Both the position numbers and the translations under genes were made by a program. The notes beneath the pieces are model-generated. The model was not told the origin of the DNA, made no database searches, and worked only from the letters and a program-made list of their open reading frames with translations. Positions 26,565-34,880 of a DNA stretch of 64,000 bases are shown here, in pieces; position 1 is the stretch's first letter, and every line of letters begins with the position of its first letter. This DNA is from Rhodospirillaceae bacterium. Its GTDB lineage: Bacteria > Pseudomonadota > Alphaproteobacteria > Rhodospirillales > Rhodospirillaceae. Location of the stretch: contig JAPKDQ010000001.1 in the NCBI GenBank assembly GCA_028822445.1, positions 372,001 to 436,000 on the forward strand. Reading direction: 5' to 3'.

Positions 26565-27392
26565 ATGAGATCTATTCTAGCTCTGGCCGTTAGTGTTTGC
26601 CTGTTACCCATGCCTGCACTGGCGGAAACCCCCATGGGTAATGATGTATATGTGATGGCGGACACTACGGTGCCGTCTATTGCTATGGCTGCGTGGAAAG
26701 ATGGCAGCGAAGTCAAATCAGAAGCTGGCGCGGACGCGTCCAGTGCACCTGGTGATGCCGTTACGTATGTCGCGAAGCAGGTGATTTGGCCAACAGGCCG
26801 CGTGCGCATGATGAACTTCAAAAAAGATACAGGTGGTGTCTTACACCCCATCACAGATGAGACACTCCTTTATATGCTTTCTGGCACTGCAGAAGTCGGC
26901 GTTGGCGATGACATCGTCACTATCGTTGCAGGCGATGTTGTCAGTTTTCCGTCTGGAGCCCTTCGTAACGCTGGCAGCGCATCTGATGCGTCCATCGTTA
27001 CCTGGAATGTCCCAAGTTTGACGGGGGAAAACACACCGACCCATGTGAAGGGCGCGGACGTTGAAGAAGGCGGTGGCGGTGCGATCAAGCTGAAGCGTTA
27101 TGCGTTTCCAGGAAACTCTGTCCGTGCTGTAAAATTGGCAGCAGGCGGAGGTACCAATCCAAACAGTGCGAAAACTGATTCAATGATTTATGTCACAGGT
27201 GGACCGATGGTGTTTTATCAGAATGGCATTGAATTCGTTGTTGATGAGGGGGATTTCATTCGTGAAGTCGCCGGTGCAACGCACAACTGGAGCATTATAG
27301 AAGATTCCGGTTTCGTCACGACAAGTGGTTTGCCGCTCGATATGACGGATATCAATCCAGATGAAGCTACTGATATTCCGCCACAGCGGTAA
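26565..27392 (+). CDS. Secreted bicupin protein
   Basis: 275 residues from ATG 26565. A Sec signal peptide (MRSILALAVSVCLLPMPALAE) is followed by two cupin-like halves, the first with LLYMLSGTAEVGVGDDIVTIVAGDVVSFPSG and the second with MIYVTGGPMVFYQNGIEFVVDEGDFIRE. The histidine-rich metal motif is partly kept (LHPITDE, GATHNW). It is clearly related to the bicupin at 44337-45281 in length, order and residues. It could be a periplasmic metal-dependent enzyme or binding protein; substrate unknown. It is convergent with the COG4315-type gene. Confidence 0.82.
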   Translation: MRSILALAVSVCLLPMPALAETPMGNDVYVMADTTVPSIAMAAWKDGSEVKSEAGADASSAPGDAVTYVAKQVIWPTGRVRMMNFKKDTGGVLHPITDETLLYMLSGTAEVGVGDDIVTIVAGDVVSFPSGALRNAGSASDASIVTWNVPSLTGENTPTHVKGADVEEGGGGAIKLKRYAFPGNSVRAVKLAAGGGTNPNSAKTDSMIYVTGGPMVFYQNGIEFVVDEGDFIREVAGATHNWSIIEDSGFVTTSGLPLDMTDINPDEATDIPPQR

Positions 27393-27400
27393 AAATCAGA

Positions 27401-27434
27401 TTGCGCGCTAAAGCAATAGCGCTTTAGCGCGCAA
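27401..27434. terminator. Perfect 14-bp hairpin between convergent genes
   Basis: TTGCGCGCTAAAGC at 27401-27414 pairs perfectly with GCTTTAGCGCGCAA at 27421-27434 across a 6-base loop. It lies 8 bases after the bicupin stop, and its right arm contains the TAA stop and last codons of the minus-strand gene (27424-). Because it is symmetrical it could act for both strands; an A/T-run is present only weakly on one side (AAAAAT before it). Confidence 0.75.
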
Positions 27435-28521
27435 AGTTCTGTATTAATGATTCCTGAAGTATGGCGCCCCAACCGCCACGTATATCCGAGCCAGTTCCGA
27501 ATTTATCGCCGTACGTGTCTCCAGGGATTCTATCGCCTTTAAAGGTCGATACGGGGCTGCCAAGGTACATCCATTGTTGGCGACCATCAGGTAAGGGGCG
27601 TGTTGACCAGTTACCGATTGGAGCGCTGTCGTCTGGAGCGACCATTGAGTCCCAATTTGTGGCGACGCAGGTTTCGTCACAGGTTGTCGTGCGGATCTTC
27701 TCCCAATTTCCAGCGACGGTGTACAAAGTCATGCTGTCAGACGTTGCCATTACGGGGCCAATATCAGTTTCTTGATAAGTAACCCAGTCGGGTACGTCGG
27801 GAGCGCTTTGAAGAACAACCACGCTCCATTCACCGCCAGCGTCTAAACCGTTACTGTCATCATTTCGAAAGTCGCCTTCAAACGTATAAAGGGGCTCTTC
27901 TTTGTAAGTCCATTGAAGCAAGCCGTCGGTACGATGTTGTATCGTCCAATCTTCATTAATTGGTCGAGCGAGCCAGGGTGCCTCTACGGGGAGCCAGGAC
28001 TTGAGGCAGTCTTCGTCACAGTCAGCCATTGGGCCTGTGTAAACGCTATGGCCATTTAGATCAGCCAATGTTTGGCCGGAGATAGTCGCCTTGATTTGTA
28101 CATTCGGGGGTGTGTCTATCGGCTCGTACAGCACGTCCCATGACCCAGATGCTTTTTCACCAATCATGGCGCCTGGGTGCGTGTCTTTGGCGTAGGTGTA
28201 AATGGGCTGTCCACGGTACGCCCACTGAGACGTGCCACTCGGTCGTGTGATCACAGACCAAGCGCCAACTGGCTCAGCGTCTGCGCTTGTGATGACAGGG
28301 GGCCAAATGTCGGAGCATTCATCCAAACACGTAGACGTTCCTAACTGCTCGCGATCCTTTTTAAAAGTATACAGCGTCAGGCCGTCCGCGTTTACGAATA
28401 GTCGTCCACCGCCCATGTCTCGTGCGGCAATGTCCGAGGGAAGCGGGGCGTTCGCCGCCCATGCAGCTGAAGGTGCTAACGCAAGCGCGCTGAGTAAGTT
28501 GAGTACCGTTCGATTTTTCAT
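27424..28521 (-). CDS. COG4315-type secreted-repeat protein (operon A)
   Basis: 365 residues with a Sec signal peptide (MKNRTVLNLLSALALAPSAAWAAN). At least three repeats of about 110 residues follow the Lipoprotein_15/COG4315 pattern: an LYTF-type strand, a cysteine pair (TSTCLDECSDIWPP, ADCDEDCLKSWLP, TTTCDETCVATNW), then a W-S-V/I segment, QWAYRGQPIYTY or QWMYLGSPVSTF and a P-G-D turn. The repeat's function is unknown; it occurs in exported proteins. It is the fourth gene of operon A, 7 bases after the DUF1552 gene, and is a paralogue of 37990-39156. Confidence 0.85.
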   Translation of the reverse strand: MKNRTVLNLLSALALAPSAAWAANAPLPSDIAARDMGGGRLFVNADGLTLYTFKKDREQLGTSTCLDECSDIWPPVITSADAEPVGAWSVITRPSGTSQWAYRGQPIYTYAKDTHPGAMIGEKASGSWDVLYEPIDTPPNVQIKATISGQTLADLNGHSVYTGPMADCDEDCLKSWLPVEAPWLARPINEDWTIQHRTDGLLQWTYKEEPLYTFEGDFRNDDSNGLDAGGEWSVVVLQSAPDVPDWVTYQETDIGPVMATSDSMTLYTVAGNWEKIRTTTCDETCVATNWDSMVAPDDSAPIGNWSTRPLPDGRQQWMYLGSPVSTFKGDRIPGDTYGDKFGTGSDIRGGWGAILQESLIQNFAR

Positions 28522-28528
28522 AGGTCAG

Positions 28529-29863
28529 CTAAACGAGAATTTCGGAAATAGTTTTTGTCGTCTCTATCGACCCGGTGCCCCAGCGTTCCACAGGGATGCC
28601 CATCACCTGCATTGCGGTGAGGCCAATGCGGGTAATTGGGTCGCCGTTCCCTGCGATGTGCATGCCTGTTTTTAAACGACCGCCAGCTTTACCAATCATC
28701 ATCACAGGAATGTTGTCGACTGAGTGAACGCGAGAATTACCCGTATCCGAGTTAGCGAATATCAGCGTATTGTCGAGTAACGTACCGTCGCCTTCGCGAA
28801 TATCTTTGAAAGCTTGGATGAACGTTGCCAGTGCTTCCATACTGTGCACATGTAACTTTGCAACTTCGCGCTGATAACCGAGGCTCGCGTCGATTGGCTC
28901 TTCGTGGGTCAGCGTATGGTGGGTGAATGACTCTCCGCGACGACGCACCATGGATAGCGCTTGCGAATACAACATATTGAAGACACGGGTTTGGTTGCAG
29001 GCCAATGCCATGACTAATATGTCGGTTAGCAGCTTGTGATTGTTCTTCACCACGTCAAGTTCGATGCCCAAAACTTCATCTTCTGGAGGCGGTGTTGGTA
29101 TGCCGCAAGCCTCAGAGATATCTGGTTTTTCCATCTGCAGAGCTAATTGATGCTCGAGTTGTCGGATGGATGTGAAGTACTCATCCATGCGCGCCCTATC
29201 ACTTGCACCGAGTGTACGAAGGAAATCTTTGCTTTCTTCATGCACGGCGGAGAGCACGCTACTGCGAACCATGACGCTGGGTGCTGGCGTGAAATCGGCC
29301 TGGTTGGGGTCAACGAACCCGGCCCCGAAAACTCTCTGATAGAACGCGAGTGGTGAAACATCTGCTGCGTTACGACTGGTTGAGTTGCGGAAGGTGTAGC
29401 TGTCCCTCGCGCTACCCGTACTGGATAGGTCGAGAGACCGGAAACGCGTCTCGCTTCCGATCTGATCGGCAATAATTACGTCGAGCGTTGGTTCTGGTGT
29501 ATCTCCGAAAGTGCGTGGTACGTTGCCTGTCTTGGCTGCTACCCAGCCGGTGAAATGTACGGCGCTAGGGCGACCGTCGAGCGGCGTGTTGAAAGCGTTA
29601 AAGTAGTTGAGGTCGTCGGCGTGCGGCACCAGCGGTTGGGTTTCTTCCAGAAATGTGATGCCGGGCTTACCATCCATGGCAATGCCTCTTCCTGGCGTAT
29701 GGCCAAGACCCCAGAACCAGGAGCCAAAACGCACGGGGATTGGCGCGCCAGAGGCTAGCGCCGTGCCGCTGTCATTAAGAAAACAATCCAGGAAAGGAAG
29801 GCCTAATGCGACAACTGAGCCGGCAACGGTACCTCTAAGAAAAGAGCGACGACTTAGGGTCAT
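28529..29863 (-). CDS. Tat-exported DUF1552 protein (operon A)
   Basis: 444 residues. LSRRSFLRGTVAGSVVALGLPFLD is a Tat signal. The remainder matches DUF1552 (PF07586): PVRFGSWFWGLGHTPGR, LDGRPSAVHFTGWVAAKTGN, PTLDVIIADQIG, and the late FTHHTLTHEEP and DGTLLDNTLIFANSDTGN blocks holding His, Glu and Asp residues that could bind metal. Alkaline-phosphatase-like fold relations are possible. The start codon overlaps the DUF1592 stop by four bases, an arrangement kept in operon B. The function is not established. Confidence 0.88.
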   Translation of the reverse strand: MTLSRRSFLRGTVAGSVVALGLPFLDCFLNDSGTALASGAPIPVRFGSWFWGLGHTPGRGIAMDGKPGITFLEETQPLVPHADDLNYFNAFNTPLDGRPSAVHFTGWVAAKTGNVPRTFGDTPEPTLDVIIADQIGSETRFRSLDLSSTGSARDSYTFRNSTSRNAADVSPLAFYQRVFGAGFVDPNQADFTPAPSVMVRSSVLSAVHEESKDFLRTLGASDRARMDEYFTSIRQLEHQLALQMEKPDISEACGIPTPPPEDEVLGIELDVVKNNHKLLTDILVMALACNQTRVFNMLYSQALSMVRRRGESFTHHTLTHEEPIDASLGYQREVAKLHVHSMEALATFIQAFKDIREGDGTLLDNTLIFANSDTGNSRVHSVDNIPVMMIGKAGGRLKTGMHIAGNGDPITRIGLTAMQVMGIPVERWGTGSIETTKTISEILV

Positions 29864-31524
29864 AGCTTTGTCTCCTTGGCAGATATGATGCCAGCGTCTG
29901 CAGTATTTGTATCCAAAGATGGTGGAACGACGCGATAGAATGCGTCGCTCAACACCATTTCCATTAGCAACTCCGGAACTCTATATCCGGCTGCGGCAAA
30001 TTTCGCTTCAAGATATCCCATCCATTGCCGTTCAGACCGTGTCGGCGAGTGCCCAGTACCGTAAGCGTATAGCCGGTTTGTGAAACAGGCAGGGGCGGAT
30101 GCATTCTGGCGTAGGGCTTGGCCTAGGCCGACCGCATTCTCATAAGTAATACCGTCAAGCTCGCCTGACGTGTCGATTTTCACACCGTTCTCGGTTGTTC
30201 GAAGTTGGCCAGCGCCGTCAAACGTCTCCATAGCAAGTCCGATGGGATCCATCAGCTTATGGCAGCCTGCGCAGCTTGCTTCTTTGTTGTGCACGTCGAG
30301 GCGTTGCCGAGCGGTTTTGTTGATTTGATTGGCGTCGTCATTGAAATCAGCAAAATCAACATCCCCAGGCGGCTCAGGAATCTTCTGGCAGAGAAGGCTC
30401 TCGCGGACTGCCTGTCCTCGCAATGTGGGGGAACTCTTTCCTGGATGAGAAAAAAGCGCTTGGAAACTTAGGTGGGTGTGGATGCCCGCCCAAGGGCTGT
30501 CCTCTGGAAACTCGTATGGCATCCAGCCCTCAGGGTTTTCAATAGGGACACGGTAAATTGGTCCCAGGTCCCCGCTGATAAAAGTCTTTCGGGTCGTGAA
30601 AATGTCGCGGTAGTCGGATTTATCTTCGATGAGTACTTGGGTCAGTGTGCGTAAAGTTTGTTCTTTGGCATCTTCTGTAACATTAAGGATGAAGGCAGGG
30701 TAAATGATAGGGTCTTTTTCCAGGATGTCAAAGCGTTCAAATTCAAGCATATCTTCAAAGAACGATGCTACTCCGTGTTCAACACGGGGTGACGTCATCA
30801 TCCGGTTGAACTGTTTTTCCAATCCGTCTTTTGTGTCGAGTTCACCTGTAGCCGCAGCGTCAAGAAGTACTGCGTCAGGAGTCGTGTTCCACAATAGAAA
30901 GCTTAGCCGGGATGCTTTGGAGTAGCCGTCCAGTTGATACAAGCCATCAGGCGCAGGCGCGGCGGTTTCGTTGATATATAGAAATTTAGGCGACACCATT
31001 AAACCAGTCAGGCCATAGCCTAAGCCCTGGTAAAAATCACCAAGTCCCTCAGCTCCAGCCCCGGAGAGGTTTGTGTAAAGCGTTTGTTCGGAGTCCGTGA
31101 GTGGTCGGCGGAATAGGAACTTTCCAACTGACGAGATGAATGTATTGGCGCAGGCATCATCGCGGGTGTTGGAGGCGGCCGGTGTGCAAGACACTAGAAC
31201 CTTGCGGTTTTCTTCATCGACCACTTGTAAGGCAATCGAGCGGGCCATGGCCTCATACCGTTCCAATGCGGCAGGCGTGATTGTTGCGCTGCTAGCACCG
31301 AGGGCTAGTAGACCGTCTATCCGTTCTAGTGGGTCGAACCGACCAGCTACAATAATGTTACCACCAAAGACGTCTCTAATGGAGTTCCGGTACTGTTGTT
31401 CTGTAAGGCGGCGCAGTTTTGGTTCAGTGCCCTCGGTCAGAGGTTCACCCTCACCGCATGCGCTGACAGTAAGAGCTAGTGCAGAAAGCAGAACGGCACG
31501 AAGTATATTTTTTAGATAAATCAT
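29860..31524 (-). CDS. DUF1592/DUF1588-type c-heme lipoprotein (operon A)
   Basis: 554 residues. Signal with lipobox (ALTVSACGEG) makes it a lipoprotein. After it come, in order, a LRRLTEQQYRNSIRDVFG segment (DUF1587-like), RRPLTDSEQTLY (DUF1595-like), LSFLLWNTTPDAVLLDAA (DUF1592-like), the FYRV-type C-terminus (DUF1585-like) and a single CAGCH heme motif in ASCAGCHKLMDPIGLAMETFDG (DUF1588-like). Families of this kind, first described from planctomycetes, are extracytoplasmic and predicted redox proteins. It is paired with DUF1552 as usual. Role in electron transfer is inference. Confidence 0.88.
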   Translation of the reverse strand: MIYLKNILRAVLLSALALTVSACGEGEPLTEGTEPKLRRLTEQQYRNSIRDVFGGNIIVAGRFDPLERIDGLLALGASSATITPAALERYEAMARSIALQVVDEENRKVLVSCTPAASNTRDDACANTFISSVGKFLFRRPLTDSEQTLYTNLSGAGAEGLGDFYQGLGYGLTGLMVSPKFLYINETAAPAPDGLYQLDGYSKASRLSFLLWNTTPDAVLLDAAATGELDTKDGLEKQFNRMMTSPRVEHGVASFFEDMLEFERFDILEKDPIIYPAFILNVTEDAKEQTLRTLTQVLIEDKSDYRDIFTTRKTFISGDLGPIYRVPIENPEGWMPYEFPEDSPWAGIHTHLSFQALFSHPGKSSPTLRGQAVRESLLCQKIPEPPGDVDFADFNDDANQINKTARQRLDVHNKEASCAGCHKLMDPIGLAMETFDGAGQLRTTENGVKIDTSGELDGITYENAVGLGQALRQNASAPACFTNRLYAYGTGHSPTRSERQWMGYLEAKFAAAGYRVPELLMEMVLSDAFYRVVPPSLDTNTADAGIISAKETKL

Positions 31525-31539
31525 TATTGCTCTAAACTT

Positions 31540-32724
31540 TTATTTGCCGCGCGTGGCAAGTTGCATGGTGTCCGGCTCTGCGATTACTTCGGACGTTTTT
31601 AGGTCGCCTTGCTCTGGTCTGACGATGAATGCTGGTATTGTTTCAATAGTGTAGGACGACGAAAGTGCCGTGCACTCGCCGGTTTCTGGGTCCGGATATC
31701 CGTCCGCGAGTTTATGGGCTGCGACGTACATTGATGGGCAGCTGAACTGGCCCGTTACTGCCAGGTAGCCGCCTTTGCGAAAGTAGCTCCAGAAATTTTC
31801 AACGTCACGATATCCAGCGATAATGCCCTTGGCGCGATCTTCCGATGCTTCCAGATCCAATTCCATGCGCATGTCTCTCAGGTGAATTTCGGAATGCGCA
31901 AGGTTGCCATAGTATGGCAGAAAGGCCTCAATTGGGTCCGTTGATAAAACACCGTCTACGATTTGGCCCTTTGCTGCATTGCCGTATCCGGGAATGTCGT
32001 GCACCCGATAACTGGCGTACGGCAGAACGTTGCCTTGGGCGTCTTTTGGAAAAATATCATTAGCCCGATACATGCGCACTGTTACGTCGCCATCGTTGCG
32101 TTTGTCGTCTACGTCGCTCACCTCAATGAGGATTACCCCTTGAGACGTATCGATGAGTTCGCCGTTTGCATTTGTTTCTACGTAACCACTGTCACGCCAT
32201 CCGAACGTGCATCCCAACAGTCTATACATTTGGTTGTCGATGCCGGCTTGGCCATCAGGCGACGTGAAGTTCTTATGGCTGCACGTTTTTGGCGTCGCAG
32301 AACCTTCCGATAGTCCATCCAGATCCATACCGTATGAAATACTACCCTGCACGGTCTTGTGTGGTGGGTCTTGAACGATGGTCGGTATGGCGCAGACATC
32401 TTCACCGTTGGGGCCACGCTTGGCCGACATGGCGCGACGGGTTCCGGTCACCGGTTCTATGTCGCCGCCGTTCGTGAGTTCATCGCGTATTCCTGGCTCT
32501 AGGCTCTTCCACCAGATTTCATCGTTGCCGATAGCAAGTCCACGGGGACACTCTTCCATATATTTAGTCTCGTAGACTGACGTGTAAAACGAAACAACAA
32601 CTAGCCCAATGGTTCGCTCCGTATCCACTTCCGCAGTCGTGGCTGTGGCGGAAATGGTACCAAGCACAAGCGCCCCGATTGCCGATGCTGCTCTCAAATT
32701 CATATTTTTTTTCATGCTACCCAA
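31540..32724 (-). CDS. Secreted cysteine-containing protein of unknown family (operon A)
   Basis: 394 residues with a signal peptide (MKKNMNLRAASAIGALVLGTISATATTAE). Conserved features shared with the paralogue at 33682: YETKYMEECPRGLAIGNDEIWWKSL, KRGPNGEDVC, SATPKTCSHKNFTSP, DNQMYRLLGCTFGWRDSG, IEVSDVDDKRNDGDVTVRMYR, SFEC-like FSCPSMYVAAHKLADGYPDPETGEC. The six to seven cysteines suggest disulfides. No heme, metal or catalytic motif I can assign. It is the first gene of operon A. I do not recognise a named domain. Confidence 0.82.
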   Translation of the reverse strand: MGSMKKNMNLRAASAIGALVLGTISATATTAEVDTERTIGLVVVSFYTSVYETKYMEECPRGLAIGNDEIWWKSLEPGIRDELTNGGDIEPVTGTRRAMSAKRGPNGEDVCAIPTIVQDPPHKTVQGSISYGMDLDGLSEGSATPKTCSHKNFTSPDGQAGIDNQMYRLLGCTFGWRDSGYVETNANGELIDTSQGVILIEVSDVDDKRNDGDVTVRMYRANDIFPKDAQGNVLPYASYRVHDIPGYGNAAKGQIVDGVLSTDPIEAFLPYYGNLAHSEIHLRDMRMELDLEASEDRAKGIIAGYRDVENFWSYFRKGGYLAVTGQFSCPSMYVAAHKLADGYPDPETGECTALSSSYTIETIPAFIVRPEQGDLKTSEVIAEPDTMQLATRGK

Positions 32725-33056
32725 CGTTCCTGCTGTCCAGCTGAGAGCGCATCTCAGTCACTTGCTTGTTCCTCTATATAATACACGATGATGCGCAGTG
32801 GGGTGATATATTCAAAATCCGTTTTATGGTTGTGGCCACCTGTTGCACTCAAGATACTGAGTGGTTCATGCGGTCAGCACCCTTTGGTCAACTACTACTG
32901 ATCCATGCTGCTAGCGCTTTTTGACCAATAAGCGAACGCGTGCCCGTAAATTTCCTCAATCGCCAGTGATTTTTGGTCATGGTGCTAGGCCCCACTGGAC
33001 ATTGAGAAGCACGGTCGTTAGGCCCGTGGGAATCACTATTTAGGATAGCTTTCACT
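32725..33056. promoter_or_regulatory. Divergent intergenic region between operon A and the CHRD/operon B genes
   Basis: About 330 bases with no gene, from which operon A runs left and the CHRD gene and operon B run right. A TATAAT-like hexamer occurs within CTCTATATAATACACG near 32775-32790; no matching -35 box at the usual spacing is obvious. I see no perfect palindrome large enough to call an operator. Regulators are not encoded nearby. Confidence 0.4.
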
Positions 33057-33527
33057 ATGGGTTTTAATCGCTTTATCGCCCTATTCACCGTGCTTGGTGC
33101 TTTGTCACCAGGACTGTCCAACGCAGCTCCGGACTATGCAGGTGCAGAGGGGCCACCAATCAAGTTCCGCACAGCTTTGTCCGCTGACGAGCAGAGCGCA
33201 CCTACGGATAGTGAGGGGCTGGGCGTTGCCGAATTTTTGCTCGACCGACCGACCCAACGGCTTGACTGGACCATCACTCACAGCAAATTGACATCAAAGG
33301 CAGTCGCGGCACACGTTCACGGTCCGCAAACCCCTGGTGGAAACGCAGGTGTTCTGTTCGATCTGTCGCCAAATGGCATGAAAAGCCGGATTTTAGGCTC
33401 AGTTTTCTTGAATGATGGAGAGCTTGAATATCTACTCACGGGACGTCTGTACGTGAATATCCATACCACGAAATACCCGGCAGGCGAGCTAAGGGGCCAA
33501 ATTATGCGGGTGCGACCAGAGAAATAA
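33057..33527 (+). CDS. Exported CHRD-domain protein (first copy)
   Basis: 156 residues: signal peptide (MGFNRFIALFTVLGALSPGLSNAAP) and one CHRD domain (AVAAHVHGPQTPGGNAGVLFDL ... LTGRLYVNIHTTKYPAGELRGQI), recognised by the AAHVHG and YVNIHT...PAGEIRGQ signatures. CHRD domains are beta-rich and found in extracellular proteins; their role in bacteria is unclear. It sits between the two divergent operons. A second CHRD protein is at 41082. Confidence 0.85.
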   Translation: MGFNRFIALFTVLGALSPGLSNAAPDYAGAEGPPIKFRTALSADEQSAPTDSEGLGVAEFLLDRPTQRLDWTITHSKLTSKAVAAHVHGPQTPGGNAGVLFDLSPNGMKSRILGSVFLNDGELEYLLTGRLYVNIHTTKYPAGELRGQIMRVRPEK

Positions 33528-33681
33528 CGAAACAAAAATAGTTGGCTGACCCGGACCCCTAGTGTACGTAAGGTGCTCACTCGTATATAACAAAGTGGCC
33601 GTCAGGCGAAGTAAAGCGTATCAATGAAGATCAGAAAACCCAATAAATTTAAGGGCTTGGTTTTTTTTTGGTAGGGGTTGA

Positions 33682-34839
33682 ATGAGGGCGCGGCAGGATC
33701 AGATGAAAATATATTTTCTTCCAGTATTGTCTGTAACGGTCGGCTTTTTGACCTCTGCAGGGATGAGTGTTGTTGCTGCGGATGCGCCGGAGAACAGGAC
33801 CCTTGGGTTTGTCGTTCAAGGCTGGATGCCTTCTGTCTATGAAACTAAGTTCATCGACGAGTGTCCGGCCGGCTTGAATATTAGTAACGATGAAATCTGG
33901 TGGCGTACCCTTTCCAAGGCAGAGCGAAGTGAAAAGACACAGGACGGTTTAATTACGACCCTAGATCGCTGGTTCTTGGCCAAGAGCCGTGGCCCTAAAG
34001 GCGAGGACGTTTGCATCAATCCGGAAGTAATTAAAGATGACCCCCCCTTGTTGACAGTTGAAGGCGCGACGTCGTTCGGGGTCAACCTTGATGGGAATAC
34101 CGATGGTAGCGCTACGCCAAAGACTTGTACCCACGAGAACTTCATAAGCCCAGTGGGCGTTCCCGGCGTCGATAATCAACTCTACAGATTGATTGGCTGC
34201 ATTTACGGCTTCCGTGATCAGGGCGTTATTGAAATCAACGCCAACGAGATGCGGCGTACCAGTGGCCTAGCGATGATTCTCATCGAAGTTACGGATGTCG
34301 ACGACGCCAAAAATGATGATGACGTCACCGTGACCTTTTACAGGTCCATCGATCAATTCCCACTAGATAGTTCTGGACAAGTCATTCCGCATTCCAGTTA
34401 TCGCGTCGACTATAAGGGTGGTGGCCCTCGCTACGGCGACTCTCTGAAAGGCTCTATCGTTGACGGTGTTCTTCAGGCCGGGTCTGGAGACGTTCGCTTA
34501 CCCTATTACGGCAACTACAACTATATGCACCCGGTAATCCGGGACATGCAGATCAAACTAGAGATTGCCGATGATGGGACGAACTCACAGGGCACGGTAG
34601 CCGGGTACTATGATCTTGAGCAGTACCTGTACCTGACCGGTGGTCTAGGGCCTGTCATTTCGACAGGCAACTTTAGTTGCCCAGCTTTCTTTGATGCGGC
34701 TAAGCGCATGGCTGACGGCTACCCTGATCCGGATACTGGGGAATGCACCCATATTTCGTCAGCCTTTGAGATCAATGCGTTTGCAGCCTTCGTGGTTCAT
34801 CCGGACCAGTCAAGTAACATGGAAACTGCCGAGCGCTGA
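33682..34839 (+). CDS. Secreted cysteine-containing protein of unknown family (operon B)
   Basis: 385 residues. It has the same layout as the 31540 paralogue: signal peptide (start 33682, or ATG 33703 giving MKIYFLPVLSVTVGF), YETKFIDECPAGLNISNDEIWWRTL, RGPKGEDVC, SATPKTCTHENFISP, DNQLYRLIGCIYGFRDQG, IEVTDVDDAKNDDDVTVTFYR, YYGNYNY, and FSCPAFFDAAKRMADGYPDPDTGEC. All shared cysteines are kept. A GTAGGGG sequence precedes 33682. First gene of operon B. Confidence 0.82.
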   Translation: MRARQDQMKIYFLPVLSVTVGFLTSAGMSVVAADAPENRTLGFVVQGWMPSVYETKFIDECPAGLNISNDEIWWRTLSKAERSEKTQDGLITTLDRWFLAKSRGPKGEDVCINPEVIKDDPPLLTVEGATSFGVNLDGNTDGSATPKTCTHENFISPVGVPGVDNQLYRLIGCIYGFRDQGVIEINANEMRRTSGLAMILIEVTDVDDAKNDDDVTVTFYRSIDQFPLDSSGQVIPHSSYRVDYKGGGPRYGDSLKGSIVDGVLQAGSGDVRLPYYGNYNYMHPVIRDMQIKLEIADDGTNSQGTVAGYYDLEQYLYLTGGLGPVISTGNFSCPAFFDAAKRMADGYPDPDTGECTHISSAFEINAFAAFVVHPDQSSNMETAER

Positions 34840-34880
34840 GCCCGTCACCGGACGGATATTGCAGGGAATTCAGGTGATAC

